Assembly (NCBI GenBank): GCA_903929755.1
Contig: CAIYVZ010000057.1
Location: forward strand, 1-58,303
Source of the DNA: an uncultured Acidobacteriia bacterium
Lineage (GTDB): Bacteria; Acidobacteriota; Terriglobia; Bryobacterales; Bryobacteraceae
Reading direction: 5' to 3'
Length of the DNA: 58,303 bases
This document shows, in pieces, positions 35,033 through 44,888 of the stretch; within the stretch, counting starts at the first letter, position 1; every line of letters begins with the position of its first letter. The position numbers and the translations under genes are program-made. The notes beneath the pieces are model-generated. The model saw only the letters and a list, made by a program, of their open reading frames with translations. It was not told the DNA's origin and made no database searches.

Positions 35033-36343
35033 ATGGCGTCAATAATCACGAAACAGAATCTTCACCGCCGCCACTTTCTGCGCGGCGCGGGTGTTGCGCT
35101 TGGCCTGCCCCTGCTGGATGCGATGATGCCCGCGCTGGTACGCGCCGATATCACCCCGGTGCCCCGCCGCTTCTTCGGCATCTGCAACAACCTTGGCCTG
35201 CTTCCGGATCTTTTCTTTCCCGCCACGGATTCCGCAGGTAAGGGCTACAAGCCCTCCACCTACCTGGAGCACCTGGCCCAGCACAAGGACGCTTTCACGG
35301 TTCTTTCCGGCGTCTCGCACCCGGACGTGGACGCCGGGCACCCTGCCGACAACTGCTTCCTGACCGCCGCGCCGCACCCCAGCAGCGGTGGCTTCCGCAA
35401 CACGATTTCGCTGGACCAGTACGCCGCCGAGCGCCTCGGCAACCAGACCCGTTTCCCGTCACTCACCCTGGGCGTCAACGTCCAGCAGGGCCAGCGCAGC
35501 CTTTCGTGGACTCGCGGCGGGGTGCTGATTCCGTCGGAAGAAAAAGCGGCCACCGTCTTCAAACGGATGTTCATTACCGGGACCCAGGATGAGATTCAGG
35601 CCCAGATGCGCCGTCTCGCACTCGGCCAGAGCATCATGGATACCGTTGCCGACCAGACGCGGAGTCTGGAGCGAAAGGTTGGCGCAGCGGACAGAGCCCG
35701 GCTGGATCAATATCTGACGGGCGTCCGGGATCTGGAAGGTCGTCTGGCGAGCGCGTCGGAATGGGAACAGAAGCCGAAGCCGGTGGTGAAGGAAACCGCG
35801 CCGGTGGACCCGACCGATCCCCGCGCCTACCTGGAAAAGGTTCGGCTGATGTACGACATGTCCCGCCTGGCTTTCGAGACCGATTCCACCCGGTTTGTGG
35901 CCTTGCTGCTGGACAGCGTGAATTCGCCGGCCATTACCGTGGATAACGAACCGACCGACGATGGTTATCACAATCTTTCGCACCACGGCAAGAAACCGGA
36001 AAAGCTGAGCCAGTTGGAACGTATCGACCGGGCGCACATGAAACTGCTGGCCCAGTTGTTCAGTGACCTGAAGGCGCGTGGTGAAGGTGGGGAGACCCTC
36101 CTCGACCGCACCATGATCCTCTACGGCAGCAACATGGGGAATGCCAACACCCACACCACAACCAACCTTCCTGTGTTGTTTGCCGGCGGCGGTTTCCGGC
36201 ACGGCCAGCATCTTTCCTTTGATCGCGAGTGGAACTATCCTCTGCCCAACCTGTTCGTATCAGTGCTGCACAGGCTGGGGCTCCAGGAAGACCGTTTTGC
36301 CTCGGGAACCGGGACCATGCGCGGCTTGGAACTAAACAGTTAA
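35033..36343 (+). CDS. DUF1552 domain protein, Tat-type exported
   Basis: A 436-residue paralogue of the DUF1552 protein at 27608. The N-terminus [20 protein letters not shown] is a twin-arginine-like signal; the body shows [46 protein letters not shown] and [19 protein letters not shown]. Unlike the first copy it has AGGAG upstream and directly follows its DUF1592 partner, the standard arrangement. Its TAA stop overlaps the next ATG by one base (TAATG). Confidence 0.88.
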   Translation: MASIITKQNLHRRHFLRGAGVALGLPLLDAMMPALVRADITPVPRRFFGICNNLGLLPDLFFPATDSAGKGYKPSTYLEHLAQHKDAFTVLSGVSHPDVDAGHPADNCFLTAAPHPSSGGFRNTISLDQYAAERLGNQTRFPSLTLGVNVQQGQRSLSWTRGGVLIPSEEKAATVFKRMFITGTQDEIQAQMRRLALGQSIMDTVADQTRSLERKVGAADRARLDQYLTGVRDLEGRLASASEWEQKPKPVVKETAPVDPTDPRAYLEKVRLMYDMSRLAFETDSTRFVALLLDSVNSPAITVDNEPTDDGYHNLSHHGKKPEKLSQLERIDRAHMKLLAQLFSDLKARGEGGETLLDRTMILYGSNMGNANTHTTTNLPVLFAGGGFRHGQHLSFDREWNYPLPNLFVSVLHRLGLQEDRFASGTGTMRGLELNS

Positions 36344-37014
36344 TGCCTGCTTTCAACGAAGAACTTGCCGGGCAGATTGATGCTTATATCGAAGCCCTGT
36401 TCGTTCCATCCGATCTGGTTCTGGAGGCCAACATTGAGAACGCGAATGCCGCCGGCCTGCCGCCGATCAATGTAACGGCCAATCAGGGGAAATTTCTCTA
36501 CCTTTTGGCCAAAATTGCAGGGGCGCGAAGAATTCTGGAAGTCGGAACCCTCGGTGGCTACAGTACAACTTGGCTGGGCCGGGCGCTTCCGCCGGATGGA
36601 CGTCTGATTACTCTGGAATATCAGGAAAAGCATGCGGAAACCGCGCGGAAGAACCTGGCTGCTGCCGGGCTGGCCGAAACGGTGGAGGTCCGCGTCGGCG
36701 ACGCCGCCGCATCCATGGAGACGCTGATCGCCGAAGGGCAACCCGCCTTCGATCTGGTGTTTCTGGACGCGGATAAGACGGGCTACGTCAAATACCTGAA
36801 ACTCGCGCTGCAGTTGTCGCGCCCAGGCACCGTAATCGTTGCCGATAACATCATCCGCAATGGCAACGTGATGGAAGGGCGCGCCGTGGAAGCCTATGAC
36901 CACGGCGCACGCGAATACAACGCATTTGCCGCCGCCCTTACGCAGCTGGAGTCGATCGCGCTCCCCATGTTCAAGGACAAGATCGACGGCATGACCATCT
37001 CACGCGTGAAGTGA
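36343..37014 (+). CDS. class I SAM-dependent O-methyltransferase
   Basis: A 223-residue methyltransferase of the catechol/caffeoyl-CoA O-methyltransferase type. Motifs: NVTANQGKFLYLLA, LEVGTLGGYSTTWLGRAL (SAM loop), LITLEYQEKHAETARKN, FDLVFLDADKTGY (metal-binding Asp) and GTVIVADNIIRNG. The open frame extends to 36229, but the ATG at 36343 overlaps the preceding stop and begins a normal family N-terminus. It is co-translated with the DUF1552 gene. The acceptor is probably a small hydroxyl-bearing aromatic, by family. Confidence 0.88.
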   Translation: MPAFNEELAGQIDAYIEALFVPSDLVLEANIENANAAGLPPINVTANQGKFLYLLAKIAGARRILEVGTLGGYSTTWLGRALPPDGRLITLEYQEKHAETARKNLAAAGLAETVEVRVGDAAASMETLIAEGQPAFDLVFLDADKTGYVKYLKLALQLSRPGTVIVADNIIRNGNVMEGRAVEAYDHGAREYNAFAAALTQLESIALPMFKDKIDGMTISRVK

Positions 37015-37032
37015 GATGCTTGCGCTGCGGGC

Positions 37033-38103
37033 TTAGCGTTCGCTGTCCAGCATGCTCATTTGCGCGGCATCGTACCGGGTTCCGGCTACTCGTGAAGGTG
37101 CACAGATTTCTTCCAGTTTGGCTACGTCTTCGGCGGTGAGCGAAACATCCAGCGCGCCGAGTGCTTCCGCCAATTGGACGCGCGTTCTGGCTCCCAGTAC
37201 CGGAACAATATCGGTCCCCTTCGAAAGCACCCAGGCGATGGCAAGTTGTGATACGGAGACGCGCTTTTCCTCCGCCATCGCCGCCAGCTCCGCGACAATT
37301 GCTTCGTTTTTCTTTAGATTGTCACCTGAGAAACGCGGGACATGAGCCCGGAAATCGCCTGCCCCGGAAACCTTTGAGCCACTCAGCAGACCTCTGGACA
37401 AAACCCCGTACGCGGTAACCCCAACGCCCAGCTCACGCAGCGCCGGAAGGATCTTCGCTTCCATACCGCGGCTGATGAGCCCGTACTCGATCTGCAAATC
37501 CACGATTGGGTGCGTGGCATGCGCGCGACGCGCGGTCTCCGCGCCCATTTCCGATAGCCCCACGTGCCGCACGTACCCGGCACGGATCAAGTCGGCTATA
37601 GCGCCAACAGTGTCCTCAATCGGGACCTTCGGATCCAGCCGGGCCAGACGGTAAACGTCAATGTAATCGGTGCGCAAGCGTTGCAGACTGTAGCTGACGA
37701 AGTTCTTCACCGCTTCCGGCCGACCGTCAATGCCAATGAACGCCCCGCCGGGCGCGCGCATGCCCCCGAACTTCACAGAAAGCAGCACTTCCTGGCGACG
37801 TCCCTGCAAAGCCTCTCCCAGCAGCATTTCGTTATGGCCCATGCCGTAGAAATCGCCTGTATCCAGCAGCGTGACGCCCGCAGCCACCGCGGCATGAACC
37901 GTGGCAATACTCTCCGCTCTGTCACTGGGCCCGTACATGCCCGACATCCCCATACATCCGAGTGAAATGCGAGAGACGGCGGGTCCGTTTGCGCCTAAAG
38001 TTGTTGTGGTCACCCTGTTTGGATGGTTTCCGGCATCCCAGGGTTGCATATTCCCCAGGCCCTCCATCTTGTAGGTGTCTATCTGATAAATCGTGTATTG
38101 CAA
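37033..38103 (-). CDS. aldo/keto reductase with altered catalytic His
   Basis: A TIM-barrel aldo/keto reductase. Asp and Tyr are present in LLDTGDFYG and Lys in LSVKFGGM, but the His position reads DVYRLARLDP, so the tetrad His is replaced by Ala. I recall the same change in a subfamily that retains activity. The C-terminal VPVLGARTRVQLAEALGALD is the usual NADPH-binding end. The open frame gives 356 residues; the internal Met at 38049 (MQPWDAGNHPN) is the better start since the first 18 residues are not family-like. It stands alone and converges with the O-methyltransferase gene. Confidence 0.85.
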   Translation of the reverse strand: MQYTIYQIDTYKMEGLGNMQPWDAGNHPNRVTTTTLGANGPAVSRISLGCMGMSGMYGPSDRAESIATVHAAVAAGVTLLDTGDFYGMGHNEMLLGEALQGRRQEVLLSVKFGGMRAPGGAFIGIDGRPEAVKNFVSYSLQRLRTDYIDVYRLARLDPKVPIEDTVGAIADLIRAGYVRHVGLSEMGAETARRAHATHPIVDLQIEYGLISRGMEAKILPALRELGVGVTAYGVLSRGLLSGSKVSGAGDFRAHVPRFSGDNLKKNEAIVAELAAMAEEKRVSVSQLAIAWVLSKGTDIVPVLGARTRVQLAEALGALDVSLTAEDVAKLEEICAPSRVAGTRYDAAQMSMLDSER

Positions 38104-38205
38104 GGCCTTGGTGAGAACAACGCCCTGCGCTTCCCACTACTGTTGTGAATTACCGAAAACATGCACCAGGTTGCCATGCATTCGGAACTCAGAACAAGGA
38201 CCATA

Positions 38206-40845
38206 ATGCCCCTGCAGGATGAGGATGTAATTCGCGAGTTCCTGGTTGAAAGCCACGAAAACCTCGCCCGGCTGGACCAGGAATTCGTGGAGCTTGAAAA
38301 GCACCCGAAAGATGCAGCGTTGCTGTCGAGCATCTTCCGCACGATTCACACCATCAAAGGTTGCTGCGGCTTTCTCGGCTACTCGCGGCTGGAACGGATC
38401 ACGCACGAGGCGGAGAGCATTCTGAGCGAGATGCGTGATGGCCACAGAGACTTTACCCCCGTCCTGGCATCTTTGATTCTGGAGACAGTTGACGCCGTCA
38501 GAACTCTTCTTGGGTGGATCGAATCCACGGGGGAAGAAGGCCAGGATAACTTTGAAGATCTGACCGACCGCCTAAAGGCAGTCGCAAGGCAAAAGGCAGG
38601 TGCCCTCGTGGCTGAACCGCAATTGCCGGTTGCGCCTTCCGAACTCCTGCCTGAGGTTACACAACAACCTGCCGTCACAGAACAAGCCGTGACACAACAA
38701 AAAGAGGAGAGCCCTGTCGCCGAGACGGCCAAGGGTTCGGCTGCGGCGGATGCCAACATCCGGGTCGGTGTGGAACTCCTCGATAAGCTGATGGACCTGG
38801 TGGGAGAACTGGTGCTCACCCGCAATCAGATTCTCCAGTTCAATACAGACCGGGAAGACCCGGAGCTAAACGCCACATCGCAGAGACTCAACCTGATCAC
38901 CTCCGAACTCCAGGAGGGCGTCATGAAGACGCGGATGCAACCCATTGGCACCATCTGGAACAAGTTGCCACGCGTCGTCAGGGATATCTCGGTAGGTCTG
39001 GGAAAGCAGATCCGGCTCCAGTTGCAAGGCGCTGAAACCGAACTGGACCGGACCATTATTGAGTCCATCAAGGACCCCCTGGTTCATCTGGTGAGAAACG
39101 CGTGTGACCACGGTATTGAAAGGCCCGAAGTTCGAGTCCGGAACGGCAAGGCGGCGGCAGGCACCCTGACGCTGCGCGCTTACCACGAAGGCGGCCAGGT
39201 AATTATCGAAATCCGGGATGACGGTGGTGGCATTGATGTTGAAAGCGTCAGGCGCAAGGCGATTGAGAAGGGCCTGTTCCGCGCCACCGACAGCTACACC
39301 GACAAAGAAGTTCTGAACTACATCTTTCACCCTGGGTTCTCAACGGCGGAAACGATCACCAATGTTTCGGGCCGGGGCGTGGGTATGGACGTCGTGAAGT
39401 CGAACGTGGAGAAGATCGGCGGCATTGTGGATGTTTCCAGCCGGCCGGGAGAAGGCACCACGGTCAAGCTCCGGATACCCCTCACGCTCGCCATCATTCC
39501 CGGATTGGTAATTACCAGCGGCGGGGAGCGTTTCGTTATCCCGCAGGTCAGCCTCCTGGAACTGATCCGCCTCGAGGGAGAGGCGAAGAAGCACGTCAAT
39601 AATATTCGCGGCACACTCGTCTACCGACGCCGTGGCCGCCTCCTCGCTTTGGCCAACCTGAATCAGGTACTGGGCCTCACGGACGCCGCCACGGGTGCAG
39701 ATTCCGATGCCATCAGCATTATCGTCCTGCAGGCGGAGGGCCGGCAGTTTGGGCTCATCGTGGAGGGCATCAACGATACCCAGGAAATCGTGGTAAAGCC
39801 TCTCAGCAAACAGTTGAAGGGCCTGGCCGAGTACGCGGGAGCAACCATTATGGGCGATGGCAAGGTGGCTCTGATTCTGGACGTCGCCGGCATTGGGGAA
39901 CTGTCCGGAGTTCTCGGCGAGGCCGCCGAATTCGCAACGGCGGACGCCGGTAAAAAACCCGAAGAAGAGGCGGAGCAACAGCGCCTGCTTCTCTTCCGCG
40001 CCGGTTCGTTTGAGCGGCTGTCTGTCTTGCTTTCCCTGGTCAGCAGACTGGAAGAATTCCCGCTTTCGTCTATTGAGTCCGCCGGTGGTTGTCCGGTGGT
40101 TCAGTATCGCGACCGGATCCTGCCCCTGGTTGCCCTGGGCGCGATTCTCGAACCGGATAAACAGGACCGCCGCCCGCTGGCCGACCCCTCGCAGGTGGTT
40201 GTCTTCACCGACACGGATCGAAGCGTTGGGCTAATCGTGGACCAGATTCTGGATATCGCCGAAGAGGCAGTCACCGTCCGGCAGACGTCGCAGAGGCCTG
40301 GCCTGCTTGGCTCAGGCGTGGTCGGAGGTCAGGTGGCGGACTTTCTTGACCTCAGCTACGTTCTGCGCGCCACTCCCGCCAACTGGTCCCAGGCACAGCC
40401 AAAGGCCGGAATGCGTCGGCGCATCCTGATCGCGGAAGGGTCGGCATTCTCGAGAGGTCTGCTGCGCGGAGGTCTGGATATTGCCGGATATCGCGTCAGT
40501 GAAGCTGCAAATCTCGGGGAAGCCATGCGGGAACTGGAGTCCCGCACCATCGACATCGTGGTTACCGCGGCAAGTCTGCCGCCGGAAGGTGGCTCGGCGT
40601 TGCAAACCGCCATGCGGGGGCGCCCGGAGTGGAAGGGCATTCCGATTCTGGCGCTGGGCGATTCTGACGCCGAGGTGAAGGCGCTTTCTGCCGCACACCT
40701 GTTTGAAGATTGCCAGACAAAGTTTGACCGGGAGGCCATGCTGACGTCGCTGACTCGCCTGTCTGCCGCGTTGGGTGGCGAGGTCTTAAGCAACGGGTCT
40801 TTAGCTTTGCCCGAGCCCGTTCTGGTTAGTGGAAGGGAGGCATAA
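38206..40845 (+). CDS. cheA: chemotaxis histidine kinase CheA, two CheW-like domains and pseudo-receiver
   Basis: An 879-residue kinase from this start, which has AAGG upstream (the frame opens at 38161). Domains: Hpt 1-105 with phospho-His 48 in IHTIKGCCGF; a Gln/Pro/Glu linker without an evident P2 domain; dimerisation about 182-250; ATPase about 255-430 with VRNACDHGIE, DDGGGI and SGRGVGMDVV; a CheW-like domain about 430-565; a second CheW-like domain about 592-722; and a receiver-like domain 738-855. In the receiver, the acidic pair is EG (744-745) and the phospho-acceptor is Ala 788 (TAASLP against TDxxMP), while Lys 839 is kept. The receiver is therefore unlikely to be phosphorylated. 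It is the first gene of the che operon. Confidence 0.93.
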   Translation: MPLQDEDVIREFLVESHENLARLDQEFVELEKHPKDAALLSSIFRTIHTIKGCCGFLGYSRLERITHEAESILSEMRDGHRDFTPVLASLILETVDAVRTLLGWIESTGEEGQDNFEDLTDRLKAVARQKAGALVAEPQLPVAPSELLPEVTQQPAVTEQAVTQQKEESPVAETAKGSAAADANIRVGVELLDKLMDLVGELVLTRNQILQFNTDREDPELNATSQRLNLITSELQEGVMKTRMQPIGTIWNKLPRVVRDISVGLGKQIRLQLQGAETELDRTIIESIKDPLVHLVRNACDHGIERPEVRVRNGKAAAGTLTLRAYHEGGQVIIEIRDDGGGIDVESVRRKAIEKGLFRATDSYTDKEVLNYIFHPGFSTAETITNVSGRGVGMDVVKSNVEKIGGIVDVSSRPGEGTTVKLRIPLTLAIIPGLVITSGGERFVIPQVSLLELIRLEGEAKKHVNNIRGTLVYRRRGRLLALANLNQVLGLTDAATGADSDAISIIVLQAEGRQFGLIVEGINDTQEIVVKPLSKQLKGLAEYAGATIMGDGKVALILDVAGIGELSGVLGEAAEFATADAGKKPEEEAEQQRLLLFRAGSFERLSVLLSLVSRLEEFPLSSIESAGGCPVVQYRDRILPLVALGAILEPDKQDRRPLADPSQVVVFTDTDRSVGLIVDQILDIAEEAVTVRQTSQRPGLLGSGVVGGQVADFLDLSYVLRATPANWSQAQPKAGMRRRILIAEGSAFSRGLLRGGLDIAGYRVSEAANLGEAMRELESRTIDIVVTAASLPPEGGSALQTAMRGRPEWKGIPILALGDSDAEVKALSAAHLFEDCQTKFDREAMLTSLTRLSAALGGEVLSNGSLALPEPVLVSGREA

Positions 40846-40847
40846 CG

Positions 40848-41354
40848 ATGGCAACTCCAGCCTTGCAAGCATCATCCGGCGGCGAACAGACCAATGGACA
40901 GTACGCGACATTTCAACTGGCAGATCTCTTTTTCGGGGTGAATGTCCTGAAAGTTCAGGAGGTCTTGTGCTTCCAGCACATGACGAGGGTCCCGCGCGCC
41001 CCCGCGGAAGTGGAAGGCCTGATCAATCTTCGTGGCCAGATGGTTACCGCGATCGATATGCGCCGGCGACTCGACATGCCACCCCGCCCAGCCGGCGACT
41101 TACCCCTCAACATGGTGATCCGCACGGATGGCGGAGCGGTAAGTCTGCTGGTTGACGAAATTGGAGATGTGTTGGACGTAGATCTGGCCACATGGGAACG
41201 TCCCCCGGAAAACCTGGACCTGGCCACCCGGGATTTCATCAGCGGCATTTACAAACTGAATGACAGGCTCCTGCTGGTTCTCGATACAGAGCGCACCGTC
41301 GATGTCGCCCCGGCGCCCAGGACGCGTGGCCCTCGGACAGGCCCCCAACCCTAG
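40848..41354 (+). CDS. cheW: chemotaxis coupling protein CheW
   Basis: A 168-residue CheW that links the receptor to CheA. Landmarks: ATFQLADLFFGVNVLKVQEV, RVPRAPAEVEGLINLRGQMV and SLLVDEIGDVLDVD. The C-terminus is a basic, Pro-rich tail (PAPRTRGPRTGPQP) beyond the domain. AGGGAGG lies before the ATG and only 2 bases separate it from cheA. The 116 bases to the next gene contain nothing I recognise. Confidence 0.95.
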   Translation: MATPALQASSGGEQTNGQYATFQLADLFFGVNVLKVQEVLCFQHMTRVPRAPAEVEGLINLRGQMVTAIDMRRRLDMPPRPAGDLPLNMVIRTDGGAVSLLVDEIGDVLDVDLATWERPPENLDLATRDFISGIYKLNDRLLLVLDTERTVDVAPAPRTRGPRTGPQP

Positions 41355-41470
41355 GCCCCGGCCAGAAGGGTTGGCACGAGAAACACAAGGGCGGGAAGTA
41401 AACAGAAACCAGGTGCTGCCGGATAAACGCCGTCAGTACGCGATGCAGCGGAATTGAGGAGATACGAGTT

Positions 41471-43333
41471 ATGACAAGCAAGACAGGCAGAAAGGTCGCC
41501 GCCAAGTCTGGCGCCGACCAATATGGTGCGGGCGGCGGTACGGCAGTTCTTGATGCGCCGCCGGAGCCGCGGCGCGAACGTCTCGCAGAAGTTCAGGTGA
41601 CCTGGCCCGCCGTCGGCGCAGGCTCCATTTCACGGCGATTTGGAATGGACGAAGCCAATCTGGCTTTGCGGCGCCAGTTCATCCGACTCGACGAACACGA
41701 CCGTGCGCTTCTCGGCGATCTCGCCCCCTGGGCGCAGAGCGTGGCCAAAGACATCGCCCGCGAATTCTACGATTGGCAGTTCTCCTTCCCGCCAACTCTC
41801 CAGTTTTTTGAGCGCATCGCGGGTGAGCGTGGCACACCCCTGTCCGCGATACGCCAGCATCTTGAGAGCGCGCAGACGGGATACATTACCGAAGTCTTCG
41901 CGGGAGCCACCATCAACTGGGACATTCGCTATTTTGAAAAACGGTTGCAGATCGGCACGGTACATGACCGCATTAATCTGCCGTTCAAATGGTATGTCGG
42001 CTCTTACCCGGAGTTTCAGCGCGTGCTCGGCCAGTACCTGCGGCGGGACATCCGGAACGAAGCCAAGGTGCAGCAAATTGAAGCCGCCGCAAACCGGGTC
42101 TTCAATCTGGACCTGCAGGCAATCGGCGATGCGTTCATGCTGAACACCCTGGAGAGAATGCTCGATTCAGCAGGCATTCATCTGGATAATGTCTGCACAC
42201 CTGGCGACCGCGCCGAGCAGGTCGGGATCATTAAACAGGCCCTGAACGGCCAACTGGACGCCTTCTCTACCGGCATGAAGCACATGGCGGACGAGCACGA
42301 CAAGGGAGATATCGATGTAAACATGGAGTCCGGAAAGTTCCTGGGGGCTTTCCGCGAGATGGCCAATGGCGTGAACGCGATGGTGACGGGCCACATCACC
42401 GTGAAAAAGAAGGCGATGGCCTGCGTGGCAGAGTTCGGCAGGGGTAACTTCAAAGCCCCCCTGGAGCGCTTCCCCGGCAAGAAGGCCTTCATCAACGACA
42501 CCATCGAGCTAGTGCGGACCAACCTGACAAACCTGATTTCCGATACCGCACAGAACGCCTCTGCCCTGGCGGGAGCTTCCGAAGAACTGACAGCTGTCAG
42601 CCAGCAAATGGCGAGCAACGCGGAAGAGACTGCGGCTCAGGCGAACGTTGTCTCGGCTGCCAGCGACCAGGTTTCGAAAAATGTTTCGTCGGTCGCTTCG
42701 GCCGCCGAAGAAATGCAGGCCTCCATTCGCGAAATCTCCAAAAACGCCAACGAATCGGCTCGTGTGGCCAGAAGCGCGGTGAGTGCCGCAGGCTCCACCA
42801 ACGAGACCATGCGAAAGCTGGGTGAATCCAGCCAGGAAATTGGCAACGTCATCAAGGTGATTACTTCCATTGCCCAGCAGACGAACCTGCTGGCGCTGAA
42901 TGCCACCATTGAAGCGGCCCGCGCCGGCGAAGCGGGCAAAGGCTTTGCAGTGGTCGCGAATGAAGTAAAAGAACTCGCGAAGCAGACGGCCCGCGCCACC
43001 GGGGAGATCGGCCAGAAGATCGACTCGATTCAGGGCGATACTCGCGAAGCCGTGAAAGCGATCGGCGAGATCGGCGCCATCATTAATCAGATCAACGATA
43101 TCTCCAACAGCATCGCTTCCGCCGTGGAAGAGCAGACGGTAACAACCAACGAAATTGGGCGGAGCGTTACAGAAGCCGCCCAGGGTGTTGGCGATATCGC
43201 CAAGAACATCAGCAGCGTGGCGATAGCGGCCAAATACACAACGCAGGGTGCCAGCGATTCGCAGAAAGCGTCTCAGGAATTGAGCCGGATGGCGGCCAGC
43301 CTGCAGCTGACCGTCTCGAAGTTTACTATTTAA
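41471..43333 (+). CDS. globin-coupled methyl-accepting chemotaxis protein (HemAT-like)
   Basis: A 620-residue soluble receptor with no membrane segment. After a disordered N-terminus, residues about 55-205 are a protoglobin-type sensor globin: [32 protein letters not shown] and [19 protein letters not shown], in which His 165 is the likely proximal haem ligand. Residues about 235-350 resemble HAMP-like repeats ([18 protein letters not shown]). The signalling domain follows, with the conserved hairpin tip at about 457-507 ([20 protein letters not shown]). No CheR-binding pentapeptide is at the C-terminus. It should sense oxygen, CO or redox through haem and control the CheA in the same operon. 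Confidence 0.92.
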   Translation: MTSKTGRKVAAKSGADQYGAGGGTAVLDAPPEPRRERLAEVQVTWPAVGAGSISRRFGMDEANLALRRQFIRLDEHDRALLGDLAPWAQSVAKDIAREFYDWQFSFPPTLQFFERIAGERGTPLSAIRQHLESAQTGYITEVFAGATINWDIRYFEKRLQIGTVHDRINLPFKWYVGSYPEFQRVLGQYLRRDIRNEAKVQQIEAAANRVFNLDLQAIGDAFMLNTLERMLDSAGIHLDNVCTPGDRAEQVGIIKQALNGQLDAFSTGMKHMADEHDKGDIDVNMESGKFLGAFREMANGVNAMVTGHITVKKKAMACVAEFGRGNFKAPLERFPGKKAFINDTIELVRTNLTNLISDTAQNASALAGASEELTAVSQQMASNAEETAAQANVVSAASDQVSKNVSSVASAAEEMQASIREISKNANESARVARSAVSAAGSTNETMRKLGESSQEIGNVIKVITSIAQQTNLLALNATIEAARAGEAGKGFAVVANEVKELAKQTARATGEIGQKIDSIQGDTREAVKAIGEIGAIINQINDISNSIASAVEEQTVTTNEIGRSVTEAAQGVGDIAKNISSVAIAAKYTTQGASDSQKASQELSRMAASLQLTVSKFTI

Positions 43334-43347
43334 GCCCAGACCCGGGG

Positions 43348-43386
43348 GGCAGGCAGCGGAGGCGACTTCTGCTTCTGCTGCCTGCC
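43348..43386 (+). other. hairpin between receptor gene and cheY
   Basis: GGCAGGCAGC (43348-43357) and GCTGCCTGCC (43377-43386) are exact inverted repeats with a 19-base loop. No T-tract follows. It may partially attenuate transcription or protect mRNA ends, changing the level of cheY and later genes relative to the receptor. Confidence 0.5.
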
Positions 43387-43405
43387 AGGTCGAACGGAAA
43401 ACAAC

Positions 43406-43780
43406 ATGGCAAACGCACTGGTGGTAGACGATTCGAGAGCGGTTCGCATGATTCTCTCGAAGAATCTGAGGGAAGTCGGATTTGACGTGAGAGAGGCCGG
43501 TAACGGGCGCGAAGCCCTGGAGGTGGTCGCCGCGGAGAAAGCCTCATTGCGGCTTGTGCTCACTGACTGGAACATGCCGGAAATGAACGGCCTGGAACTT
43601 CTGAAATGTCTGCGCAAAGACCCTGCTCTGGCCTCGCTCATCATCATCATGGTGACTACTGAGACGGAAATGGAGCATATCACGGAGGCCCTCGACGCGG
43701 GTGCCAACGAATATGTGATGAAACCGTTCGACAAAGAGATCCTTTTTCAGAAACTGGACCTGACTGGGGTTCGCGCCTAA
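43406..43780 (+). CDS. cheY: chemotaxis response regulator CheY
   Basis: A 124-residue single receiver domain. All key residues are present: VVDDSRAVR (acid pair), LTDWNMPEMNG (phospho-acceptor Asp), MVTTETEM (Thr) and VMKPFDKE (Lys). It is the diffusible output of CheA; in this window no flagellar motor or pilus gene shows what it acts on. It lies 10 bases before cheB. Confidence 0.94.
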   Translation: MANALVVDDSRAVRMILSKNLREVGFDVREAGNGREALEVVAAEKASLRLVLTDWNMPEMNGLELLKCLRKDPALASLIIIMVTTETEMEHITEALDAGANEYVMKPFDKEILFQKLDLTGVRA

Positions 43781-43790
43781 GGCGTGCTCT

Positions 43791-44876
43791 ATGGCGGTCT
43801 TGAACAGGCAAACCCTGCAGGCGGGCGAACGAATTCGGGTTCTTGTTGTGGACGACTCGGTGGTGATCCGCACTCTGGTCACCCAGATTCTGAGCGAAGA
43901 TCCGCAACTGGAGGTTGTGGGCACGGCATCGAACGGCGCGATGGGCCTCGAGCGCATCGGGCAACTGAATCCGCACGTGGTGACGCTGGATATCGAGATG
44001 CCTCAGATGGATGGTCTCGAAATGCTGCGGAAACTGCGGGGCCAGCATCCCCACTTACGAATAATCATGTTCAGCACTCTTACCGAGCGTGGCGCCACCG
44101 CAACGTTCGAAGCCCTCAGCCTGGGAGCAAACGACTATGTCACCAAGGCCGCCAATGGAGGCTCTCTCGACCGCTCCATGTCACGTCTGCGCGAAGAACT
44201 GGTACCAAAGATCAAGCAGTTTTTCCGCTTATCCGGCGAACAGGCCACCGCGCCGACAACCATGAATCGAGTCCGGCCTCCCACATGGCCGGAGTTGAAT
44301 CGTCCCAAAGCGGTGTTGATTGGAGTCTCTACAGGAGGCCCGGCCGCCCTGCAGGCGATCCTTCCGGACCTGCCTGCCGGGTTCCCGCTTCCCATTCTTG
44401 TGGTGCAACATATGCCGCCACTTTTCACCCGACTTCTGGCGGAGCGGCTCAATACCAGATGCCAGCTTCCCGTTGCGGAAGCCAGCCAGGGCGATGCCGT
44501 CCTTGGCGGCAGGATTCTGATAGCCCCCGGAGACTTCCACATGAAGCTGACCCGCAATGACCGGGGCGCATGGATCCATCTGGACCAGGCCGCACAGTTG
44601 AATTCCTGCCGTCCTGCGGTGGATGCCCTCTTCACCTCGGCAAGCGAAGTGTATGGCGGCGCCGTCCTGGCAGTCATCCTCACGGGGATGGGGCAGGATG
44701 GCCTGCGCGGCATTGAAACGCTGAGAGCGCGAGGAGCCCGCGTCCTCGCCCAGGATGAGGACTCCAGTGTCGTTTGGGGCATGCCCGGCGCGGTAGTCCG
44801 AGCCCATCTTGCCGATCATGTGGTTCCGTTGAATCAGGTAGCGGAGCAGATTGTTTGCGCCGTGGGCCGTTATTAG
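43791..44876 (+). CDS. cheB: chemotaxis protein-glutamate methylesterase CheB
   Basis: A 361-residue CheB with an N-terminal receiver (VLVVDDSVVIRTL, VTLDIEMPQMDGLEM, VTKAANGG) and a C-terminal methylesterase with the catalytic triad in GVSTGGPAAL (Ser), VVQHMPP (His) and ILTGMGQDG (Asp). It removes methyl groups from the globin receptor when phosphorylated by CheA. Residues and length are normal. Confidence 0.95.
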   Translation: MAVLNRQTLQAGERIRVLVVDDSVVIRTLVTQILSEDPQLEVVGTASNGAMGLERIGQLNPHVVTLDIEMPQMDGLEMLRKLRGQHPHLRIIMFSTLTERGATATFEALSLGANDYVTKAANGGSLDRSMSRLREELVPKIKQFFRLSGEQATAPTTMNRVRPPTWPELNRPKAVLIGVSTGGPAALQAILPDLPAGFPLPILVVQHMPPLFTRLLAERLNTRCQLPVAEASQGDAVLGGRILIAPGDFHMKLTRNDRGAWIHLDQAAQLNSCRPAVDALFTSASEVYGGAVLAVILTGMGQDGLRGIETLRARGARVLAQDEDSSVVWGMPGAVVRAHLADHVVPLNQVAEQIVCAVGRY

Positions 44877-44888
44877 GGGAGAGGAATT

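Noticed and set aside
43348-43386. Hairpin before cheY as a full terminator
   Set aside because: No T-tract, and cheY, cheB, cheR and cheX follow closely; kept only as a possible attenuator.
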